From DATEFF01 sp964586395 (GTDB taxonomy: Bacteria > Patescibacteriota > Saccharimonadia > Saccharimonadales > EFPC-124), in NCBI GenBank assembly GCA_964586395.1, contig CAZPGP010000003.1:1-64000 (forward strand): a DNA stretch of 64,000 bases, written 5' to 3'. Each line of letters begins with the position of its first letter. Position 1 is the stretch's first letter. The notes beneath the pieces are model-generated. The model saw only the letters and a list, made by a program, of their open reading frames with translations. It did no database searches and had not been told where the DNA came from. The position numbers were made by a program, and so were the translations under genes. This document shows positions 41,636 through 50,859 of the stretch, one piece after another.

Positions 41636-43078
41636 ATGATCGACAGTATACTTCGGCGGCGAGTGCGGCGCACGACACTTATTGGGATTGGCAGCTCGGC
41701 ATTCTTGGCTGGTATTGGTCTGGCGGCTTTGGGCTGGTTTGTTGTTTGGGAAGTTGCGCTGGCGAGTTTGATCTTGCTGTGGCTGACGCGTAGGAAGCGA
41801 CTGGTTCTGGCCGTTCCAGTGGCGCTGGTCGTTGGCTTGCTCTTGGGGTTGTGGCGTGGCGGCGCTCTGCACGCTGAGGTTGCACGCTACGATGAGTTAG
41901 CTGAGCAGAAGGTTGCGTTGAGCGGCGTCGTCATCCAGGACGCGACATATGGCAACCGGCGGCAGGTGGATTTTATGGTGGAGCAGGTGGTCGTGGGCGA
42001 TCGGCGTCTGCCCGGGCAAGTCCGCGTGACGACGTTTGACCCGGTTATGCCACGGCAGGGCGATACGATTGTTGCGACGGGTAAGGCGAAGCCTGGATTT
42101 GGTAATTACCAGTTGGGGATGTATTTTGCTGAGGTCGATGTGGTGCAACAGGGTGGCTCGCCCTGGGCGTGGTTACGGCATCAGTTCAGCGCAGCGATAC
42201 GGAGTGTCGTGCCGGAGCCGCAGGCGAGTTTGGGGCTTGGATTTCTGCTGGGCATCAAGTCGCAGTTACCTGATGAACTGAACGACCAGCTGAAGATTGT
42301 AGGGCTGACGCACATCGTGGTGGCGTCTGGCTATAACCTGACAATTCTGGTTCGGGCGGCACGGCGACTGCTGGCAAATCGGTCCAAGTATCAGGCCACT
42401 GCTGCTGCGACCGGCCTGATGGTTGGGTTTGTGGGCGTGACGGGATTTAGTCCGAGCATGACGCGTGCTGCCCTGGTGACTTCACTGTCGTTGGCTGCGT
42501 GGTATTACGGGCGAGTGATCCATCCGGTTGTGCTGATATTGTTTGCGGCTGCGGCCACCGCGGCATGGAATCCGTTGTATGTGTGGGGCGATGTCGGCTG
42601 GTATCTATCGTTTCTGGCGTTTGGGGGCGTGATGCTTCTGTCACCGCTGATAGTGAAACGAATCTTTGGCGATCGTAAAGTCCCACAGCTGGCGCAGATA
42701 ACCATCGAGACGCTTGGCGCGGAGCTTGCCACATTGCCGCTCACGATGTTTGTTTTTGGGAGTGTTTCGGTAGTGAGTCTGGCGGCCAACCTGGCGGTAG
42801 CGCCGCTTGTGCCGGCAGCAATGTTGCTGACGTTTGCGGCGGGTGTTGCCTGCGTGGCGCTTCCAGGTTTTGGTGGATGGCTTGCGCTGCCCGCAACGTG
42901 GTTGTTGAGCTACATGACGTCATTGGTCGCGTGGTTGGCCGCAATTCCATGGGCAAAGCAGCAAATGAGTTTGTCGATTCCTGGTCTCCTGATCGGATAT
43001 GCGCTGTTGCTCGTTGTGGGTGTGCTCATCTGGCGTAAGCTCAGATATAACTACCTCAGTAAGGGTGTCGTCGAGTAG
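41636..43078 (+). CDS. comEC: DNA uptake channel ComEC/Rec2
   Basis: 480 residues. ComEC transports single-stranded DNA across the membrane during transformation. N-terminal TM helices (about 13-75) enclose an OB-fold-like extracellular domain (QKVALSGVVIQDATYGN). The competence domain begins at GLGFLLGIKSQLPDELNDQL and KIVGLTHIVVASGYNL, the strongest family signature, followed by about eight more TM helices. The C-terminal metallo-beta-lactamase domain of longer ComEC proteins is absent. With the pilin and PilB-like genes nearby it suggests natural transformation. Confidence 0.88.
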   Translation: MIDSILRRRVRRTTLIGIGSSAFLAGIGLAALGWFVVWEVALASLILLWLTRRKRLVLAVPVALVVGLLLGLWRGGALHAEVARYDELAEQKVALSGVVIQDATYGNRRQVDFMVEQVVVGDRRLPGQVRVTTFDPVMPRQGDTIVATGKAKPGFGNYQLGMYFAEVDVVQQGGSPWAWLRHQFSAAIRSVVPEPQASLGLGFLLGIKSQLPDELNDQLKIVGLTHIVVASGYNLTILVRAARRLLANRSKYQATAAATGLMVGFVGVTGFSPSMTRAALVTSLSLAAWYYGRVIHPVVLILFAAAATAAWNPLYVWGDVGWYLSFLAFGGVMLLSPLIVKRIFGDRKVPQLAQITIETLGAELATLPLTMFVFGSVSVVSLAANLAVAPLVPAAMLLTFAAGVACVALPGFGGWLALPATWLLSYMTSLVAWLAAIPWAKQQMSLSIPGLLIGYALLLVVGVLIWRKLRYNYLSKGVVE

Positions 43079-43134
43079 GAAAAATGGTGGTAAAATAATG
43101 GTAACGAACTATATGCAAATGAGCGAGGAATGAT

Positions 43135-43860
43135 ATGTCAGGACATTCAAAGTGGTCAACCATCAAGCGCGAAAAGGGCGCCAAAGACGCCAAACGAGGC
43201 GCTGAATTCACCAAACTGGGCAACGCAATTGCTGTTGCGGCTAAGGGCGGTGCCGACCCAGATATGAACTTTGCGCTGCGACTTGCCATCGACAAGGCGC
43301 GCGCAGCCAACATGCCAACCGCTAACATCCAGCGGTCAGTTGACCGTGGTAGCGGCAAGCTCGGTGGTGCGGCTATCGAGGAAGTTACCTACGAGGGTTA
43401 CGGTCCTGGCGGCATGGCGGTTATTATCGAGTGCGCAACCGACAACAAGAATCGAACCTACCCAGAAGTTCGTCTCGCCTTTAGCAAAAATGGCGGCAAC
43501 ATGGCTGAGCCAGGCGCAGTTGCGTTCCAGTTTGCGCGTAAGGGCGTGGTCCGTGCGGGCTACCTCGGCGACACCGACGAAGCGATGCTGAACGTTATCG
43601 ATGCTGGTGCCGAAGACGCTGACGACATCGGCGACCAAGAGTTGATCATCTACACCGACCCGAGGGAGCTATCCGCTGTGCGCGACGACTTGCAGGCTCG
43701 TGGTTTCGACATCAAGGAAGCTGAATTGACGTTTGTTCCGAACAATACGGTTGAGATTTCTGACGCTGAAACTGCACGCAAGGCGACTAATTTGTTGAAC
43801 GCACTCGAAGATCTCGACGACGTTGCTAATGTGCATAGCAACGCTGAGATTGTAGCGTAA
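43135..43860 (+). CDS. yebC: YebC/PmpR family protein (DUF28)
   Basis: 241 residues with the invariant N-terminus SGHSKWSTIKREKGAKDAKR, then FTKLGNAIAVAAKGG, IDKARAANMPTANIQRSVDR and YEGYGPGGMAVIIE, all YebC signatures. YebC-family proteins act as transcriptional regulators or translation factors that relieve ribosome stalling at proline runs. It is followed by ruvC after one base, a very common bacterial arrangement (yebC-ruvC). The start at ATG 43135 follows GAGGAATGAT. Confidence 0.95.
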   Translation: MSGHSKWSTIKREKGAKDAKRGAEFTKLGNAIAVAAKGGADPDMNFALRLAIDKARAANMPTANIQRSVDRGSGKLGGAAIEEVTYEGYGPGGMAVIIECATDNKNRTYPEVRLAFSKNGGNMAEPGAVAFQFARKGVVRAGYLGDTDEAMLNVIDAGAEDADDIGDQELIIYTDPRELSAVRDDLQARGFDIKEAELTFVPNNTVEISDAETARKATNLLNALEDLDDVANVHSNAEIVA

Positions 43861-43861
43861 C

Positions 43862-44356
43862 ATGCGCATACTTGGCATCGACCCTGGTACGGGACTTTTG
43901 GGATTCGGTGTCATCGAAATAACCAAGGGCAAGCCAAAGCTGGTCGATGCCGGTGTGATTCGTACGCCTGTGCATCAGCCGTTAGCCGAACGTCTCGTGA
44001 CTATCCACGATGAATTAGCTGAGCTGATGGATATGCATGAGCTGCACGCCATGTCGGTCGAGAAGCTGTTTTTTGCAAAGAATGTAACAACGGCCATCTC
44101 TGTTAGTCACGCGCGTGGCGTGGTGTTGCTACTGGGTCAGCAGCGTAAAATTCCAATCTTTGAGTACACACCAATGCAGATCAAGCAGGCCGTCACCGGC
44201 TACGGCAAGGCCGACAAAAAGCAAGTTCAGGAGATGGTACGCATTACGCTTGGCCTCACCGAAGTACCAAAGCCAGACGACTGCGCCGACGCTATCGCCG
44301 CCGCCCTGACGCACGGAAGTCAGTCGGTCATCTCGAGCAGCACAGCGACCGTTTAG
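43862..44356 (+). CDS. ruvC: Holliday junction resolvase RuvC
   Basis: 164 residues, normal length. Catalytic carboxylates of the RNase H-like fold are in ILGIDPGTGLLGFGVIE (Asp7), SVEKLFFAKNVTTAISV (Glu about 66) and KPDDCADAIAAAL (two Asp near 139-142). RuvC cuts Holliday junctions processed by RuvAB, which are encoded 4 kb downstream. It starts one base after the yebC stop and overlaps the convergent GtrA gene by four bases. Confidence 0.95.
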   Translation: MRILGIDPGTGLLGFGVIEITKGKPKLVDAGVIRTPVHQPLAERLVTIHDELAELMDMHELHAMSVEKLFFAKNVTTAISVSHARGVVLLLGQQRKIPIFEYTPMQIKQAVTGYGKADKKQVQEMVRITLGLTEVPKPDDCADAIAAALTHGSQSVISSSTATV

Positions 44357-44757
44357 TCGACGATAGCCGTCTTAAAGATTTTGGTTTTATACAGGTAAAA
44401 GTTCCAGATTGTCGTCACGCCTAGCGCAATCGTTCGGCTGATGGCTGCGGGCACGATTGGCTCAAGTAGTTGAGTAACGAGTAATGTGAAGCCGAAGTTG
44501 AAGAGTACTAGCAGTGACACGGCTATGATCTGCGGGAGCAAAATAGCGTGGTGCACTCGCTTGTCACCAAACGTAAAGAATTTCTGCAGGACGAACGACG
44601 CGATTAGCCCCAGCCAAAAGCTCAGCCCAACAGCCACGAGCGACGAAGCCCCCGTCGCCTGCGCGAGGTAGATAACGACTAGCTCAAAGGCGTAGACACT
44701 TATGCCGACGACAAGATATCGACCGGTCGGTCCTTTCAGTTTGTCGGCGAGGCTCAT
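44353..44757 (-). CDS. GtrA-family membrane protein
   Basis: 134 residues with four TM helices (about 13-33, 40-58, 74-95, 102-120) and the FWLGLIASFVLQKFFTFGD signature of GtrA, which helps move polyprenyl-phosphate-linked sugars across the membrane. The start overlaps the stop of the glycosyltransferase (ATGA), so the pair is coupled, as in many bactoprenol-sugar systems. Confidence 0.85.
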   Translation of the reverse strand: MSLADKLKGPTGRYLVVGISVYAFELVVIYLAQATGASSLVAVGLSFWLGLIASFVLQKFFTFGDKRVHHAILLPQIIAVSLLVLFNFGFTLLVTQLLEPIVPAAISRTIALGVTTIWNFYLYKTKIFKTAIVD

Positions 44758-45716
44758 AAGTTTATCGAGCGTTTTTTGTTGATGACATAGAGCGGGCGGC
44801 CCTGCGACTCGGTATGTATATGAGAGAGATAGAGGCTTAGAATTCCCTGCGATATTAGCAGAATGCCAACCAGCCCAACCAGTCCGACCACGATAAACGC
44901 GCTACCGGTGACGTGCAGGCCCAGCGGATCACCTATAACTTGGTTTACAATCATGCCGAACAGCAGCAGGACTGAGCTGGGTAGCAAGAATGCGCCGAGA
45001 TAGGCGGCGAAGTAGAGTGGGAACTTGCTCAGCGAGATGAAGCTATCGATAGTGAGCGCAAACAATTTGCTGAACGACTGGGTTGCCTCGCCCTGTGCGC
45101 GTGCGTTGGCTTCGAAGTTGATGTAGTGAGGGTCGTAGCCGAGCCAGTCGATGAGCCCTCGCGTAATGCGATTCCGTTCGGACATCCGGACAAAGTCCTG
45201 CTGCACGACTTTGTCGATCAGGCGAAAGTCTGTCGAGCCCGGAACGAGCCTAACGTCGGGCATGGTGTTAATGAGTCGATAGAAAAGGCGTGAGCCGTAT
45301 CGTTTTACAAAGCCTTCCTTGTGGTTGTCGGTACGCACGCCGATAACGACATCGGCGCCCTCGCGCCACGCGGCGATAAATTTGGGAATGTACTCAACTG
45401 GGAATTGACCGTCCGCATCCAATGTTATGACGGCGTCGCCCTCTGCCGTAGCGATGCCCGCGGCTAGGGCCATCTCTTTGCCGAAGTTGCGGGACAGGGT
45501 AACAACTCTGACGGCTGGGTTGTCGCGCGCTATGGCCTCGAGGATCTCGAGAGTTTTGTCGGTGCTGCCGTCGTTTACGAATACGAATTCGTGGTCGTAA
45601 GCGTCCAGTTCGGTAGCAAGTAACTTGGTAAGTGTTTGGTAAAATTCGGCAATGCCGGCCTGCTCATTGTAGGACGGGATGACATAACTGATCTTGAGGG
45701 TTGTTTTGGGTGACAT
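44754..45716 (-). CDS. Family 2 glycosyltransferase, polyprenyl-phosphate sugar type (GtrB/DPM1-like)
   Basis: 320 residues from ATG 45716, chosen because GAGGGAA precedes it; GTG 45734 is also in frame. GT-A domain: ISYVIPSYNEQAGIAEFYQT, VFVNDGSTDKTLEIL, VVTLSRNFGKEMALAAGI, then the DADGQFP metal motif, followed by two C-terminal TM helices (about 236-260 and 270-296). This is the GtrB/dolichyl-phosphate-mannose-synthase plan: it loads a sugar onto polyprenyl phosphate at the inner face. It works with the overlapping GtrA gene and is divergent from the large membrane/PIG-L protein. Confidence 0.88.
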   Translation of the reverse strand: MSPKTTLKISYVIPSYNEQAGIAEFYQTLTKLLATELDAYDHEFVFVNDGSTDKTLEILEAIARDNPAVRVVTLSRNFGKEMALAAGIATAEGDAVITLDADGQFPVEYIPKFIAAWREGADVVIGVRTDNHKEGFVKRYGSRLFYRLINTMPDVRLVPGSTDFRLIDKVVQQDFVRMSERNRITRGLIDWLGYDPHYINFEANARAQGEATQSFSKLFALTIDSFISLSKFPLYFAAYLGAFLLPSSVLLLFGMIVNQVIGDPLGLHVTGSAFIVVGLVGLVGILLISQGILSLYLSHIHTESQGRPLYVINKKRSINL

Positions 45717-45793
45717 TTCCCTCATCATACTCACAGCTGTGTTAACTGGTCAAATGCGGAGTGCTACCTTATTATTAGAGTAACAAACGCCTT

Positions 45794-48409
45794 ATGAAAA
45801 TTATTGCTACGATACAGAAGGCCCTATCGTTGTGGCCTCGACTCGAATTCCACGCGAGAGGCCGCCTAATTACGATTGGCCTGCCGCAGCAGTTTGCTAT
45901 AGTGGCGTGTATTATCCTGCTCGGCACCAGTGCTATATGGGCTGTCACGGGCGCCGAGTTGCAGTTTGCTAATGCCGACCAGCTGGTGAGCGCGTATTTA
46001 TTTGAGAATCTTCAGACCTTTCACAATTCTGTTCTGCCTGGGCAGCACACGTTCTTGCTGAAGTGGCCGCTGTTCTGGTTTATTTCTGCGTTCCACTTTG
46101 CGCCTTGGGCGTTTATCGCCGTTACGGTATTTGTGGTGCTCCTGACGGTTGGCGGACTGGCATATGTGCTTTTCCGGATCGAGCGTCGTCCTGTTGTGTT
46201 TGGGCTACTCTGCCTTGCCCTGGCTAGCGTGCTTGCGCTGGTGCCGCCGCACCCACAGGCGGGCGTGCAGCTGCCGGTCAACATGGCCATGATAACCACG
46301 CGGAACCTAGAATACTTAGCATACTTGGTGTTGCTGGGATTGTTAGTGACGGCTAAGTGGCCGCTGATGCGATCGCCGAGGTTTTGGTTTGCTACCGGCA
46401 TTCTTGCGGCGCTCGTGGCGACCGACCGTTTGTTCTTGACGCTCAGCATTGGTGGCGCGGTCATGCTGGGGTTGGTTTATCTTTGCTTTAGGCAGTGGCA
46501 GATGGTGCGTTTTGCGCTGAGGTGGCTAGGTATGAGCGTGCTGGCGCTATTGGGAAGTACGGGTATTATTTGGTTGCTGACAACACTGCAGGTTGTACAT
46601 ATCTCGTCAGGCTCGGACAGCGTATGGGGTTCGTACGGTATCGTAACGTCGCTGCAGTCGGCTGCGCACGGCGTCGTTTATGCCTTGCTGGGCGTCTTCA
46701 CTAACTTTGGCGCGAATCCAGTATTCGACTCGATGCTCAAGGAAGCTCCTACGCATCTCGGTCGGCGATTGTTGGGCGTCGAGGGGCTTGCGTATATGGT
46801 GAACATGTCGGTTGTGGTGCTTGCTATTGTGGCGAGTGTGCGCGTGCTTGCCGACAAAATCCCCGCACGCCAGATGCGCGTCCGGTTCACCGCCGTGCTC
46901 GTCTTCTCGTCTCTTGCGTCCATGGCTGCCTTTGCCGCATCCGATCATTATTATCCTGTGGACGCTCGCTATGAGGGGGTAGTGCTCTTCGCTGGGTTTG
47001 TAGTGCTCGCGACGTACGCATCGTTTCAGCAGAAGGCGTTCTTTGCGCGTTGGGCAAAGGGAGTGGCTATCTTGCTGCTTGTGGCCGTGGTTTCGGCGTG
47101 CATTGGGGGTTATCGACTCTATATCCAGGAGCGAGACGCGCAGGCGACTATCACCGCTAGTAACGCCAAGGTGACGCAGGCTTTGGCGGCCCATAATAGC
47201 ACTGTTTTGGTGGGGGACTATTGGCGCGTTTTCCCTATTAAGCAAGCCATGGGCAACAGGCCACTTACGGTGGTTCCTCTCGCAAACTGTACCGAGCCTC
47301 GCGACATGCTGACCAGCCAGGCTTGGCGGGATATGGATCTCGCGCACACCAGCTTTGCGTATCTGCTGACTACCGACAGGCCAGACCCTCAGTTTCCGGA
47401 GTGTTCCATTGAACAGATTACACGCGCCTACGGCCGACCGAATGCGAGCGTGATCGTTTCTGGCACGCTCGCCAAGCCGACGGCGACGCTGCTTTACTAC
47501 GATTACGGCGCCAACCATGTTCCGTTGAGCGCTACGCCTACAGACAAAGATTTGGCGACGGTCGCGCCAATCGATATCGATCAACTTAACAAGATTGCAC
47601 CGCCGTCAGCGTGGTGCAATGGCAAGCTGATTATGAATATGGTCGCCCACCAGGACGACGATCTGCTCTTCATGAATCCTGATATTATCCATGAACTGCG
47701 ACAGGGCAACTGTATCCGTACTGTGTATCTGACAGCTGGCGATGGCGGGCAGGGCGAGCTCTATTGGTTAGGCCGTCAAACCGGCGCTGAGCGAGCCTAT
47801 AACACCATGCTTAACATTCAGGCGGTCTGGACGCACACAATCGTTCAGCTTGCCGACAAACAATTTATTACGCTGGCAAACCCGATCGGACATCCAAATG
47901 TGGGGCTTATCTTCATGAATTTGCCGGACGGAAATTTGAATGGCAGCGGATTTAATGCGACAAAATCTGAGAGTATTCACAAGCTTGCATCTGGTGGCAT
48001 CGACAAAATTCATTCGGTCGATAACCAGTCCGAGTACACGGCCGACCAGCTGATCGATGCACTGACTGTTATTTTGCGCAGATACCAGCCCGTTAAGCTG
48101 CAGGCTCAGACGCGGCACAATGCAAATCAGACTTTTTCGGATCACAGCGATCATTTAGCTGTTGGCTATTTTGCCGAAAAGGTCATCGACCGCTACGGGC
48201 AAAAGGGCGGGACGCTTGATACTAAGTTCTACGAAGGCTATCCCATCCGTGCCCGCCGCGAGAATGTTTCAGGCGACGACATGGAGCAGAAAGCCGCAGC
48301 GTTTTTCAGTTACGCGACATCAGATAGCAGCGTCTGCAAGTCTATGCAGCTCTGCGCCAAAGGCACGGCTTATATTTTTTATCTGAGGCGACAATACCAG
48401 AGCGAGTAG
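45794..48409 (+). CDS. Multi-pass membrane protein fused to a PIG-L (LmbE) deacetylase domain
   Basis: 871 residues. Residues 30 to about 450 form about 11-12 TM helices in the manner of GT-C/PMT-like membrane glycosyltransferases. After an extracellular linker, residues about 605-860 form a PIG-L/LmbE domain: the zinc motif reads AHQDDDLLF (usual AHPDDE), then VYLTAGDGGQGELYWLGR and a late DHSDHLAVG histidine segment. PIG-L enzymes remove N-acetyl groups from GlcNAc. Placed outside and next to a GtrA/GtrB pair, this protein may deacetylate a surface glycan, or couple transfer and deacetylation. Domain calls are secure for PIG-L, weak for GT-C. Confidence 0.75.
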   Translation: MKIIATIQKALSLWPRLEFHARGRLITIGLPQQFAIVACIILLGTSAIWAVTGAELQFANADQLVSAYLFENLQTFHNSVLPGQHTFLLKWPLFWFISAFHFAPWAFIAVTVFVVLLTVGGLAYVLFRIERRPVVFGLLCLALASVLALVPPHPQAGVQLPVNMAMITTRNLEYLAYLVLLGLLVTAKWPLMRSPRFWFATGILAALVATDRLFLTLSIGGAVMLGLVYLCFRQWQMVRFALRWLGMSVLALLGSTGIIWLLTTLQVVHISSGSDSVWGSYGIVTSLQSAAHGVVYALLGVFTNFGANPVFDSMLKEAPTHLGRRLLGVEGLAYMVNMSVVVLAIVASVRVLADKIPARQMRVRFTAVLVFSSLASMAAFAASDHYYPVDARYEGVVLFAGFVVLATYASFQQKAFFARWAKGVAILLLVAVVSACIGGYRLYIQERDAQATITASNAKVTQALAAHNSTVLVGDYWRVFPIKQAMGNRPLTVVPLANCTEPRDMLTSQAWRDMDLAHTSFAYLLTTDRPDPQFPECSIEQITRAYGRPNASVIVSGTLAKPTATLLYYDYGANHVPLSATPTDKDLATVAPIDIDQLNKIAPPSAWCNGKLIMNMVAHQDDDLLFMNPDIIHELRQGNCIRTVYLTAGDGGQGELYWLGRQTGAERAYNTMLNIQAVWTHTIVQLADKQFITLANPIGHPNVGLIFMNLPDGNLNGSGFNATKSESIHKLASGGIDKIHSVDNQSEYTADQLIDALTVILRRYQPVKLQAQTRHNANQTFSDHSDHLAVGYFAEKVIDRYGQKGGTLDTKFYEGYPIRARRENVSGDDMEQKAAAFFSYATSDSSVCKSMQLCAKGTAYIFYLRRQYQSE

Positions 48410-48426
48410 GCGAAGCGTGCGGTCTA

Positions 48427-48435
48427 TGGCATAAT
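48427..48435 (+). promoter_or_regulatory. Extended -10 of ruvA
   Basis: TGGCATAAT (TGn plus CATAAT at 48430-48435), nine bases before the ruvA ATG; no ribosome binding site between. Confidence 0.5.
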
Positions 48436-48444
48436 AGTGAAGCT

Positions 48445-49023
48445 ATGATTGCTCATGTCTCTGGGGAAGTGGTAGAAAAGTTTGATAACACGCTGATAAT
48501 CGATGTCGGCGGGTTAGGTTATGAAGTGCTTGTGAGCGGTGGCGACTACGAAGCTGCCCTGTTGCATGACCAGGTCAAGCTCTATACGCACGATCATTTG
48601 CGAGAGAATGCGCATGACTTGTTTGGATTTACGAGTCTGGCCGCCAAGAAATTATTCCTGTTACTCACGTCCGTGAGCGGCGTCGGTCCACGCATGGGTT
48701 TGAGTATTTTGAGCCTCGGTTCTGCCGAGCAAGTTCGAAGCGCCATTGCGGGCGGCGACATTGCATACGTACAGCAAGCGGCTGGCGTGGGTAAGCGAAT
48801 TGCCGAGCGTGTGACGAACGAACTTCGCGATAAAGTCGGCTTGCCGACGCTGCAATCCGCCGGTTCGTCTGCTCAGACTGTTGCTGGCGACGACGCGTTG
48901 GACGCGTTGGTGGCGCTGGGTTACACGCTCCATCACGCTACGCACGCCCTCAGCAAGATCGACGCTGAGCTTGATGACCAGGCTCGAATTAAACAAGCGC
49001 TGAAAATCCTCGCAACCACATGA
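48445..49023 (+). CDS. ruvA: Holliday junction DNA helicase subunit RuvA
   Basis: 192 residues. OB fold at the start (MIAHVSGEVVEKFDNTLIID, VGGLGYEVLVS), two helix-hairpin-helix motifs (LTSVSGVGPRMGLSILS and QAAGVGKRIAERVTNELRDK) and the small C-terminal RuvB-binding domain (DALVALGYTLHHATHALSKI). RuvA binds four-way junctions and loads RuvB. It overlaps ruvB by ATGA. ruvC is not in this operon but lies 4 kb upstream. Confidence 0.95.
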   Translation: MIAHVSGEVVEKFDNTLIIDVGGLGYEVLVSGGDYEAALLHDQVKLYTHDHLRENAHDLFGFTSLAAKKLFLLLTSVSGVGPRMGLSILSLGSAEQVRSAIAGGDIAYVQQAAGVGKRIAERVTNELRDKVGLPTLQSAGSSAQTVAGDDALDALVALGYTLHHATHALSKIDAELDDQARIKQALKILATT

Positions 49024-50054
49024 TTGAACGAATTGTAGACACCGGCGCAACCGAAGACGACCAACAGGAGCAGCAACTCGAAAATACGCTGCGTCCAAAG
49101 GATTTTAGTAATTACATTGGTCAGGAACGGCTGAAGCAGCAGCTGATGCTAGCAATTGCCGCAGCCAAGAAGCGCGGCGAACCGATTGACCACGTTTTGC
49201 TATATGGCCCGCCGGGACTCGGTAAGACGACCATGGCAACGGTTATCGCCAACGAAATGGGCGCGAATATTCGGGTAACGAGTGGCCCAGCGATCGAACG
49301 GGCTGGGGACTTGGCGAGTATTTTGACCAACCTGGTTGATGGCGACATTCTGTTTATCGACGAGATCCACCGCCTGGGCCGTACCGTTGAGGAGGTTTTG
49401 TATAGCGCCATGGAGGACTTTAAGCTCGACATTATGCTTGGCAAAGGGCCGTCGGCGCGCAGTCTGCGTCTCGATCTGCCGAAGTTTACCGTCATTGGTG
49501 CTACAACACGTACGGGTAGTCTGGCCGCGCCACTGCGTGACCGATTTGGCATTATGCATCGCCTGGAATTCTATAGCCACGATGAAGTCCAGCAGATTAT
49601 TGAACGTGCCGCTGACATCCTTGGCGTCCAGATTAAGGCCGATGCCGCGGCAGAGATTGCCAAGCGCGCACGACTGACGCCGCGTATCGCCAACCGCCTG
49701 CTGAAGCGCGTTCGTGACTACGCTGAAGTGCATGGCGACGGTGTGATTAATCCTGACTTGGCTCAGCGTGCGCTCAAGCTTCTCGAGGTAGACGACGCCG
49801 GGCTTGACCCAGCGGATCGTCAGTTGCTTCTGGCTATCATCGAGAATTATAGGGGTGGTCCTGTCGGCGTGGAGACGCTTGCAGCTATGACCGGCGACGA
49901 GCGCACAACCATCGAGGATATGTACGAGCCATATTTGATGCAGATTGGTTTCCTGGAGCGCACTGCTCGTGGCCGCAAAGTAACACCCAAAGCTTATACT
50001 CATCTCGGCAAGCCACCGGTCGGCGGTGAAATTAGCGAGCCTGAGCTGCTATAA
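49020..50054 (+). CDS. ruvB: Holliday junction branch-migration ATPase RuvB
   Basis: 344 residues, AAA+ motor. LRPKDFSNYIGQERLKQQLM leads to Walker A YGPPGLGKTT, Walker B FIDEIHRL, sensor 1 IGATTRTGSLAAPLRDRFG with the Arg finger, and the winged-helix domain ending RGRKVTPKAY. All key residues present. Its start overlaps ruvA by four bases. A plausible ribosome binding site and a TATAATAGGGG stretch lie after its stop for the next gene. Confidence 0.97.
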   Translation: MIERIVDTGATEDDQQEQQLENTLRPKDFSNYIGQERLKQQLMLAIAAAKKRGEPIDHVLLYGPPGLGKTTMATVIANEMGANIRVTSGPAIERAGDLASILTNLVDGDILFIDEIHRLGRTVEEVLYSAMEDFKLDIMLGKGPSARSLRLDLPKFTVIGATTRTGSLAAPLRDRFGIMHRLEFYSHDEVQQIIERAADILGVQIKADAAAEIAKRARLTPRIANRLLKRVRDYAEVHGDGVINPDLAQRALKLLEVDDAGLDPADRQLLLAIIENYRGGPVGVETLAAMTGDERTTIEDMYEPYLMQIGFLERTARGRKVTPKAYTHLGKPPVGGEISEPELL

Positions 50055-50077
50055 TAGGGGCACAAGGAGCTAATCAC

Positions 50078-50857
50078 ATGGGCTTATTTCCCGCCAAACG
50101 TACCGACGAAAGTTATCAGCAGATCCAATCTGGCACGTCTGTCCCGCCAGCACAGAAATCGCAGGCTGGTACTTCCGCAAGCCGTGCTGAGATCGACGTC
50201 AGTCCAGAGCTCATGGCCAAGCACGAAGAATCGCGTCGACGCTATCCTGGCATTCACATCAGCCGAGGTGAATACATCATTACCGAAGTTCGCCGCCATC
50301 CGATCGGACTTGTGTCTATTTGGGCGTTGATGCTCATGTTAGTTGCGATAACCCTGGCCGTTATTCCTCTGTATGACGCGAACGTCGGCTTGATCGCCTC
50401 TGTTTTCGACACAACCGTTGATAAGCTTCCGACTGCCGCCGACATTACAATGCCGATCCTTGCCTTGGCCGGTGTGTTCCTGGCCGGCGGTTTGATCGCG
50501 GTGTATGTGTACAACGGCAACCTGTTCTATCTGACGAACGAAAGTATTATTCAGTTCATTCAGAGCAGTATTTTTTCGACCAAAGAGCAGCAAATCAACC
50601 TGGTGAACGTGGACGACGTGAGCTACAAACAGCAGGGCATCTTGCAGCAAGTTCTGCACTACGGGACGGTCCGAATTTCGACCGAAGGCGATGCGCACAA
50701 CCCATACATCTTTTACTTTGTCGCTAATCCGCAAGTTGTAACGCGTACGATCAACGACGCGATGGAAGAGGCGACTGGTTTTGCTGTTCGCTATCGCCAG
50801 CACAAACAAAACGTGCAGCGCAACGACCCCACACTTCCGCCGCCTGAAGTATTTTAG
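50078..50857 (+). CDS. Membrane protein with bacterial PH domain
   Basis: 259 residues: a disordered Gln/Ser-rich N-terminus, a short segment RYPGIHISRGEYIITEVRRH, two TM helices (about 75-98 and 124-146), and a C-terminal domain YLTNESIIQFIQSSIFSTKE with INLVNVDDVSYKQQGILQQV and YGTVRISTEG. That pattern is the YdbS/YdbT-type bPH_2 domain. Such proteins sit in the membrane with the PH domain in the cytoplasm; function is not established. It follows GGAGCTAATCAC, a good ribosome binding site, 23 bases after ruvB. Confidence 0.8.
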   Translation: MGLFPAKRTDESYQQIQSGTSVPPAQKSQAGTSASRAEIDVSPELMAKHEESRRRYPGIHISRGEYIITEVRRHPIGLVSIWALMLMLVAITLAVIPLYDANVGLIASVFDTTVDKLPTAADITMPILALAGVFLAGGLIAVYVYNGNLFYLTNESIIQFIQSSIFSTKEQQINLVNVDDVSYKQQGILQQVLHYGTVRISTEGDAHNPYIFYFVANPQVVTRTINDAMEEATGFAVRYRQHKQNVQRNDPTLPPPEVF

Positions 50858-50859
50858 TT

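Noticed and set aside
46607..47584. 325-codon minus-strand frame inside the PIG-L fusion gene
   Set aside because: It is antisense to a continuous membrane/PIG-L coding frame; its Arg/His-rich composition is that of a shadow.
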